Shown: in pieces, positions 23,121 through 26,409 of the stretch | How the letters are laid out: the number at the start of each line of letters is the position of its first letter | Position numbering within the stretch: position 1 is the stretch's first letter | Origin: a virus | Strand: one strand, 5' to 3' | DNA length: 26,409 nt | Virus record (IMG/VR): IMGVR_UViG_3300030107_004134 | Location: 12,620 to 39,028 of that record | Notes under the pieces: model-generated | The model's database searches: none | Seen by the model: only the letters and a program-made list of their open reading frames with translations | What the model was told of the DNA's origin: nothing | Translations under genes and position numbers: made by a program

Positions 23121-23594
23121 CTATGTGCTTGCTACAAATACTTCGACAGCAACAGAATTGCTGCCTGGGTCTACTAATAAACTTTCTAAATCATTTAAAC
23201 TAGTAACAATAGTAGCAGCATCGTCATCTAAAGCTATTCCATCGTGAGGAGTTCCCATTGTAAAAGTTTCTCCTGCACCTAATAAAATAGTAGTTGACAT
23301 ATTAGCCGTACCACCTTCTGCTCCAGCTACCTGTAAAGATAGGTTTACAGAGTTTGAAGAGTCTAAATTTGTTACTCTTATATATTTTGTGTTTTCTAAA
23401 TCTAACGCACTATCAGAAGTGCTAGTTGCTGTTTGAAAATTAGCAATAGTAGTATCTGATCCCGCTGGGCAAGTTACAGTTCTTTTAAGAACTTGCGCTA
23501 TACTAGCTATAGTATAAGTTTTTGTTCCACCCTGTTCTCTATCGTTTAAAGTTATAGACTCTGTGTGTGTTACGCTTAATGTAGCTGTTGCCAT
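23121..23594 (-). CDS. Thr/Ser/Ala-rich beta protein, probable virion component
   Basis: The product is 157 residues, begins MATATLSVTHTESITLND, and is rich in Thr, Ser, Ala and Val with Leu-Asp turns (TKYIRVTNLDSSNSVNLSLQ). It is probably all beta and resembles small decoration or tail-associated proteins of marine phages. No catalytic motif or signal peptide is visible. It lies between the transglycosylase and the lysis cassette. I could not identify the family. Confidence 0.55.
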   Translation of the reverse strand: MATATLSVTHTESITLNDREQGGTKTYTIASIAQVLKRTVTCPAGSDTTIANFQTATSTSDSALDLENTKYIRVTNLDSSNSVNLSLQVAGAEGGTANMSTTILLGAGETFTMGTPHDGIALDDDAATIVTSLNDLESLLVDPGSNSVAVEVFVAST

Positions 23595-23608
23595 TTAATT
23601 ATTCCTCA

Positions 23609-24481
23609 TTACTGTAATTGTCCACCCATACTCTTTTCTATTTTTTTTAAGTAATCTCTAGTTTCTTGTGGTAATTCTGATTCTTTTCCGCCTGCAGCTT
23701 TCCATTTTTTATAATTTCCTGGACCCCAATTGTAAGCAATTAACGCTTGTCTATCACTGCCATTTCCTATATTTTCATCTTGTTTTAGTTTATTATAATA
23801 TTCTGCTCCAAACTTTACGTTTTGTTCTGCATCCATTACTTGGTTTTCGTCTAACCATTTTCCGTACATACCATGAGCATAATTATATACTTTTACTTCT
23901 TTACCTTGTTTTATACTTTCTTTTTTACTTTCTTCTTTATTTAGTGTTCTTCCGTAAGTATTTGGCATAAGTTGCATTACGCCTCTAGCTCCTTTTGGAG
24001 ACTTAAGATTATGTCCACCTGAGCTTTCTGCTTGTATTATTGCGCCTATAATTGGGTCTTCACTAACTATTTTTCTAATAGCTCTATTATCTACTACAGA
24101 AGTATCCCAATTTTTTGCGTTATTCTGTATAGTTTCTGGAAATTTGTACAGGTTGTACATATCTGTAGGTTCTAAAACTTGTTCTCCAGCTTCTTCAAAC
24201 CCAGGTGGTGTTGTAAAATCTTTTTTAAGCGCTTTAGCTATTCTACTAATTCTAGAATCTCCCATTAGCCCTACGTTTGCGTTTGGTAACCTTGTACCAA
24301 AATTATGGGTTACAGAAGGCGTTCCTCCTAATAAAGTGTTTGTTGTATTTGCTCCATATCCACCATCACTTATAGTATTAACGTTAGGGTTTGGGTTTAT
24401 AGGGCCTGTTGTTATGTTACCAAATAAAGGTTGATTATTACCAGCTCTTCTAGCAGCTAAAATTCTATCTATAAAAGACAT
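23609..24481 (-). CDS. Lytic transglycosylase (SLT domain) protein
   Basis: I start at ATG 24481 (MSFIDRILAARRAGN) because it overlaps the preceding stop as TAATG; an upstream start at 24562 would add 27 residues. The product is 290 residues. The first 130 are low-complexity Gly/Asn/Thr-rich sequence. The C-terminal SLT domain has IIQAESSGGHN (catalytic E152), GARGVMQLMP (164-173), NVKFGAEYYNKL (221-232) and ALIAYNWGPGN (246-256). It would cleave glycan strands of peptidoglycan. T7 carries such a domain in gp16; here it is a separate gene. It may be carried in the virion to open the wall on entry, or act at lysis. Confidence 0.9.
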   Translation of the reverse strand: MSFIDRILAARRAGNNQPLFGNITTGPINPNPNVNTISDGGYGANTTNTLLGGTPSVTHNFGTRLPNANVGLMGDSRISRIAKALKKDFTTPPGFEEAGEQVLEPTDMYNLYKFPETIQNNAKNWDTSVVDNRAIRKIVSEDPIIGAIIQAESSGGHNLKSPKGARGVMQLMPNTYGRTLNKEESKKESIKQGKEVKVYNYAHGMYGKWLDENQVMDAEQNVKFGAEYYNKLKQDENIGNGSDRQALIAYNWGPGNYKKWKAAGGKESELPQETRDYLKKIEKSMGGQLQ

Positions 24482-24609
24482 TACCAACTTCCTATTATAA
24501 AACCAAGAATAAACATACCTGCATACCAAATGATAGGTGGCATATATTTTAACATATCCCAAAAATCATCTTTAACTTCTTCCATAGTAAATTTATGTTT
24601 ATTTTTCAT
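24481..24609 (-). CDS. Small transmembrane protein (42 aa)
   Basis: The gene spans 24609 (ATG) to 24481-24483 (TAA). The product begins MKNKHKFTMEEVKDD and has a hydrophobic segment near the C terminus (PPIIWYAGMFILGFIIG, about 25-40) ending GSW. Both ends are shared with neighbours: ATG and stop overlap with the 15-codon gene and the transglycosylase start. A charged N terminus and single membrane helix could suit a pinholin-like or membrane-anchoring role. The function is unknown. Confidence 0.6.
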   Translation of the reverse strand: MKNKHKFTMEEVKDDFWDMLKYMPPIIWYAGMFILGFIIGSW

Positions 24610-24656
24610 TAGTATTTTTTCTTCCCATTACCTTTTCCGCGTTTAGGTTTTGCCAT
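24609..24656 (-). CDS. 15-residue basic micropeptide
   Basis: The frame encodes MAKPKRGKGNGKKKY, more than half Lys/Arg/Gly. AAAGG lies eight bases before the ATG and the stop overlaps the next start, which favours translation. At 15 codons it could also be a leader used only for coupling. No function is visible. Confidence 0.45.
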   Translation of the reverse strand: MAKPKRGKGNGKKKY

Positions 24657-24660
24657 CGTA

Positions 24661-24831
24661 CTAACCTTTTTGATGGTCGCTAGATTTCATAGAATCAGAG
24701 CTTGGGCTTACTGATATTGAACCTATATCTTGTGGTCCACCATACATTTTTTTAGATGTTCCTTTAAAATCTCCAGTAGATAGCGCTGGACCTTCTTGCA
24801 TTGTACCGTATTGTTTTGAATCACTTGGCAT
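24661..24831 (-). CDS. Small polar protein of unknown function (56 aa)
   Basis: The product begins MPSDSKQYGTMQEGPAL and is rich in Ser, Gly and Lys, with no predicted membrane segment; it looks disordered. AGGAGGCAACC precedes the ATG, a strong binding site lying inside the end of the small-terminase candidate, so the gene overlaps that gene by 11 bases. I recognise no family. It could be a minor virion or capsid-associated protein. Confidence 0.6.
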   Translation of the reverse strand: MPSDSKQYGTMQEGPALSTGDFKGTSKKMYGGPQDIGSISVSPSSDSMKSSDHQKG

Positions 24832-25192
24832 GGTTGCCTCCTATTTCTTCAAATTGTGCGTCAATTGTTTCAGTTTTTGTAATCTTTGGTACTCCTTGTA
24901 CCGTTATTGTTACTCCTTGATTCGCTGGGTTAGAGATATGTTCCACTGCTTTTCTTGCTGGTACAACTCTATCCCAAAGAATTTTTAAGCAGACGGTATC
25001 TCCGTCTTCTGCTTTTTGAATTGTTGTTTTAACTATTCTATCAAAGTTTTTTAAAACTTTTGTCATTACTCCATTTACCGCAGCCTCTTGTAAAAGAGTT
25101 AAAGAATTTTTTGATCCTTTAGGTCTTCCCCCTAGATTCTTCTTTTGCTGTGTGGTAGTTTGCTTTGAGTTTTCTATAGACTTCTTTTTCAT
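24821..25192 (-). CDS. GRPKGSKN-motif protein, candidate terminase small subunit
   Basis: The product is 123 residues. A basic N terminus with GGRPKGSKNSLTLLQEA (about 21-37) is followed by a helical region ending EDGDTVCLKILWDRVVPARK (about 63-82). GRPKGSKN followed by helices and a D-R-x-x-P motif is the pattern of phage proteins in the DUF5681/small-terminase group, which bind DNA. The rest is beta-rich (GVTITVQGVPKITK) with an acidic end. It lies about 3 kb upstream of terL on the same transcript. GGAG lies four bases before the ATG. A DNA-binding role is likely; the terminase role is inferred. Confidence 0.55.
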   Translation of the reverse strand: MKKKSIENSKQTTTQQKKNLGGRPKGSKNSLTLLQEAAVNGVMTKVLKNFDRIVKTTIQKAEDGDTVCLKILWDRVVPARKAVEHISNPANQGVTITVQGVPKITKTETIDAQFEEIGGNHAK

Positions 25193-25259
25193 TTCTCTCC
25201 ATTTTTAAGGCTATCATTTTAGATAGTTTTCTTAATTTTTTATTTAGTTTTCCATTCAT
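25119..25259 (-). CDS. Small basic protein (46 aa)
   Basis: The product begins MNGKLNKKLRKLSKM and is rich in Lys and Arg. It overlaps the start of the GRPKGSKN protein gene by 74 bases in another frame. No strong binding site is seen (GAG only), so expression depends on coupling to the upstream gene. It may be a nucleic-acid-binding peptide. Confidence is limited by the large overlap. Confidence 0.45.
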   Translation of the reverse strand: MNGKLNKKLRKLSKMIALKMERNEKEVYRKLKANYHTAKEESRGKT

Positions 25260-25338
25260 TTACCATTCTCATAGAATTAAAAATATTCTTGTTAATTTGT
25301 AAATAAACTTTATAACATGGTCCAACATTACTTGGCAT
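25240..25338 (-). CDS. 32-residue micropeptide
   Basis: The product begins MPSNVGPCYKVYLQINKN and ends MVNEWKTK. AGGAG seven bases before the ATG is a good binding site. Its ATG overlaps the previous stop (TAATG), and its end overlaps the next gene by 20 bases. It has no membrane segment or recognised motif. Confidence 0.5.
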   Translation of the reverse strand: MPSNVGPCYKVYLQINKNIFNSMRMVNEWKTK

Positions 25339-25484
25339 TACTTATCTCCTAATACACTCATAGTCCATTCTTTTTTTAATTGTTTTATTGCCTTTAATGT
25401 TTTAGATTCGTTAAATGCTTTGTTATAATTTTCTCTATATTTTTTATTATTTTCTGGCCTTCTTTTGTCGCCTTTTCCGTTCAT
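25338..25484 (-). CDS. Small basic helical protein (48 aa)
   Basis: The product begins MNGKGDKRRPENNKKYREN and continues in Lys-rich helix (LKAIKQLKKEWT) to VLGDK. It shares its first bases with the previous stop (ATGA), so it would be coupled to the membrane protein above. It has no clear binding site of its own. It could bind nucleic acid. No family is recognised. Confidence 0.5.
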   Translation of the reverse strand: MNGKGDKRRPENNKKYRENYNKAFNESKTLKAIKQLKKEWTMSVLGDK

Positions 25485-25672
25485 ATTTTTTCATGCACCA
25501 TTAACAAAATAGTAAATGCTGTTATTACTCCAGCAGAGAAAAAATAACCAGCCCAAAGCGGCTCTTTAATATAAAGCTGAAGAACAGCGTTAATAAAATA
25601 TAATACAGCAATTATAACTGTAAAAGTAAATCTATTTGTAAAAATTTCTATTTTTTCATTCCTAATCTTTTT
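25481..25672 (-). CDS. Two-helix membrane protein without a canonical start codon
   Basis: The frame is open from the stop at 25673-25675 to TGA 25481-25483 and contains no ATG, GTG or TTG before its last few residues. The candidate starts are ATT at 25666 and ATA at 25651. The sequence has two hydrophobic stretches (FTFTVIIAVLYFINAVLQL and AGYFFSAGVITAFTILL) joined by YIKEPLW, a holin-like hairpin. The frame begins where the 85-residue gene above ends, at ATG-AAA-AAA-TAG. A -1 shift on the run of six A's would extend that gene into this one. The coordinates cover the whole open frame; the true start is undecided. It could also be unused. Confidence 0.45.
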   Translation of the reverse strand, partial: KKIRNEKIEIFTNRFTFTVIIAVLYFINAVLQLYIKEPLWAGYFFSAGVITAFTILLMVHEKI

Positions 25673-25905
25673 TTAAATAACCTTGAATATTTGCCTGGGT
25701 CATCTTTACTAGCTTTTCCTTTAACTTCTAGATCAGGTAATTTTTCTGTTTTTTTTATGGCTAAAGTAGTTTGAGTTCCATGTGTTCTGCTTCCCCAATC
25801 GTGTCCTCTTGGCTTATCTTTTCGAATTGGTAATTTACTACCTTTCCCAACATCTACTTTTTTCATAACCTTTTCACCAGCGATGTCTAATTTGTCTTTT
25901 GCCAT
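25648..25905 (-). CDS. Basic protein of unknown function (85 aa)
   Basis: The product begins MAKDKLDIAGEKVMKK and is lysine-rich, with a central PRGHDWGSRTHGTQTTLAIK stretch. It ends FKKRLGMKK. AAGGAT lies upstream of the ATG. It is the second gene of the late operon. It may be a small DNA-binding or virion protein. I recognise no family. It ends in AAAAAATAG, next to a start-less open frame that could be reached by a -1 frameshift. Confidence 0.65.
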   Translation of the reverse strand: MAKDKLDIAGEKVMKKVDVGKGSKLPIRKDKPRGHDWGSRTHGTQTTLAIKKTEKLPDLEVKGKASKDDPGKYSRLFKKRLGMKK

Positions 25906-25915
25906 TTTTCGATCC

Positions 25916-26170
25916 TTAATATTTTTTTCTTAAAGTTTGTACTTTTATAACACAAGGCCGAAGTATGTGGCTATATCCACCTTGACCTTCATCGTCTGTT
26001 AAAGTATCTACTACGTGGTAACTTTCAGGGGTTTCTTTTACCAGCCAACCTACGGTCTTACATCTAATTCCCATATCTGACATATCTTCTTCTTCTACCC
26101 AACCACTATCAGCACTGTGATCTTCCCATTCAATACAAACCAATGGAAAAGATTTATACTTTCTTGCCAT
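25916..26170 (-). CDS. First gene of the late operon: small protein of unknown function (84 aa)
   Basis: The product begins MARKYKSFPLVCIEWEDHSADSGW and has acidic and aromatic segments (EEEDMSDMGI, VGWLVKETPESYHVVDTL). It ends CVIKVQTLRKKY. GAGGT lies six bases upstream of the ATG, and the transcription start predicted from the promoter lies about 25-30 bases upstream. First genes of such operons are sometimes regulators, but this one shows no DNA-binding motif. Similar short proteins, with strands and a W-E-D start, are common and uncharacterised in marine phages. Confidence 0.7.
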   Translation of the reverse strand: MARKYKSFPLVCIEWEDHSADSGWVEEEDMSDMGIRCKTVGWLVKETPESYHVVDTLTDDEGQGGYSHILRPCVIKVQTLRKKY

Positions 26171-26203
26171 AGATACCTCTTATTATTTTTATCTAACGCC
26201 TCT

Positions 26204-26232
26204 ATTATACCATATATTTTATGCTTTGTCAA
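26204..26232 (-). promoter_or_regulatory. Sigma70-type promoter of the late - strand operon
   Basis: On the - strand TTGACA (26227-26232) is separated by exactly 17 bases from TATAAT (26204-26209). Both hexamers match the bacterial consensus perfectly. The first gene's ATG is about 35 bases beyond the -10 box. This is the only strong promoter I saw serving the whole operon, so host RNA polymerase could start it without a phage polymerase. Confidence 0.92.
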
Positions 26233-26282
26233 GTATTTGTTTTTACTAGGTTTTTCACGATTTATTTTTACACTATAACTTG

Positions 26283-26311
26283 TTGATATAATTGGTATTT
26301 ATTGGTATATA
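26283..26311 (+). promoter_or_regulatory. Divergent sigma70-type promoter candidate
   Basis: On the + strand TTGATA (26283-26288), a 17-base spacer, then TATATA (26306-26311) preceded by TGG, an extended -10 motif. It would transcribe rightward out of the window, back to back with the late promoter (-35 boxes about 50 bases apart). The -35 box has five of six consensus bases and the -10 four of six. Confidence 0.55.
26291..26310. repeat. Tandem 10-bp repeat in the divergent promoter, possible operator
   Basis: ATTGGTATTT is followed directly by ATTGGTATAT (9 of 10 identical). The copies fill most of the spacer and reach the -10 box of the rightward promoter candidate. One-helical-turn spacing suggests a protein binding site, but no regulator is identified. 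Confidence 0.5.
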
Positions 26312-26361
26312 CGATTATTTGAAAACTATGTTAAATACTCAAATTCTACCCTGTTGTGTAA

Positions 26362-26407
26362 GGGAGGGTTTAAAGGTATCGTGCTGAGTGATCGCTCCTC
26401 CCCTCCC
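26362..26407. repeat. GC-rich inverted repeat at the window edge
   Basis: GGGAGGG (26362-26368) is complementary to CCCTCCC (26401-26407), with a 32-base gap. There is no following T-run, so it is not a typical terminator. The purine-rich bottom strand is unusual in this AT-rich genome. It could be a leader structure or lie near a genome end or replication signal. I found no gene in 26171-26409. Confidence 0.4.
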
Positions 26408-26409
26408 CC

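Noticed and set aside
24482-24562. N-terminal extension of the transglycosylase starting at 24562
   Set aside because: It would lie on top of the 42-codon gene; the ATG at 24481 forms a TAATG junction and gives a sensible N terminus.
26362-26407. The GC-rich inverted repeat as an intrinsic terminator
   Set aside because: The gap of about 32 bases is long and there is no T-run after either arm; kept only as an inverted repeat.
1-26409. tRNA genes, CRISPR arrays, integrase or attachment sites
   Set aside because: Reading both strands I saw no cloverleaf-like segment, no regularly spaced repeats and no recombinase; nothing indicates lysogeny in this window.

Overview
The window is a stretch of a tailed-phage genome, most likely a T7-like short-tailed (podovirus-type) marine phage. 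The sequence is AT-rich (by eye about one third G+C), genes are packed with start/stop overlaps, and I saw no tRNA, IS element or CRISPR array. The gene content points this way: a T7-type endonuclease I, a 5'-3' exonuclease, a B12-dependent ribonucleotide reductase, and a late block ordered portal, scaffold, capsid, tail adaptor, tail nozzle, fibre and three internal virion proteins. The style resembles phages of AT-rich marine Alpha- or Betaproteobacteria (SAR11, SAR116, OM43-like hosts), but the host is an inference.

Positions 1-4896 (+ strand) are a nucleotide-metabolism and DNA-processing operon. It holds the end of an unidentified gene, a flap/5'-3' exonuclease, a small protein, endonuclease I, a DEDD 3'-5' exonuclease with a zinc ribbon, two small proteins, a lipoprotein, and a monomeric-type class II ribonucleotide reductase. 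These would degrade host DNA, resolve branched DNA and recycle nucleotides for phage synthesis. The operon meets the late operon tail to tail at 4896/4898, with one base between the stop codons.

Positions 26170 down to 4898 (- strand) form one long late operon. It is headed by a perfect-consensus sigma70 promoter (TTGACA, 17 bp, TATAAT) at 26204-26232. In transcription order it holds a string of microproteins and a small-terminase candidate; a lytic transglycosylase; a virion-type protein; a lysis cassette (small membrane protein, M15 peptidase endolysin, overlapping spanin pair); a secreted protein; the large terminase; the portal; two small proteins (one a zinc ribbon); the scaffold; the major capsid protein; a terminator; pqqA; two small genes; the tail adaptor and nozzle; the fibre and a chaperone-like gene; two membrane proteins (holin candidates); and three internal virion proteins. 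The last is 1319 residues, with methyltransferase-like and ParB-like regions at its N terminus.

The most striking item is a 24-codon gene at 16113-16187 (- strand), just after the capsid terminator. It encodes a near-canonical PqqA, the precursor peptide of the redox cofactor pyrroloquinoline quinone, with the crosslinked Glu16 and Tyr20 in place and a good ribosome binding site. No other pqq gene is visible here. The phage would therefore have to rely on host PqqB-PqqE, or else use the peptide to interfere with them.

The right end (26171-26409) is a regulatory region. It holds the late promoter, a divergent + strand promoter candidate overlapped by a tandem 10-bp repeat, and a GC-rich inverted repeat at the window edge.
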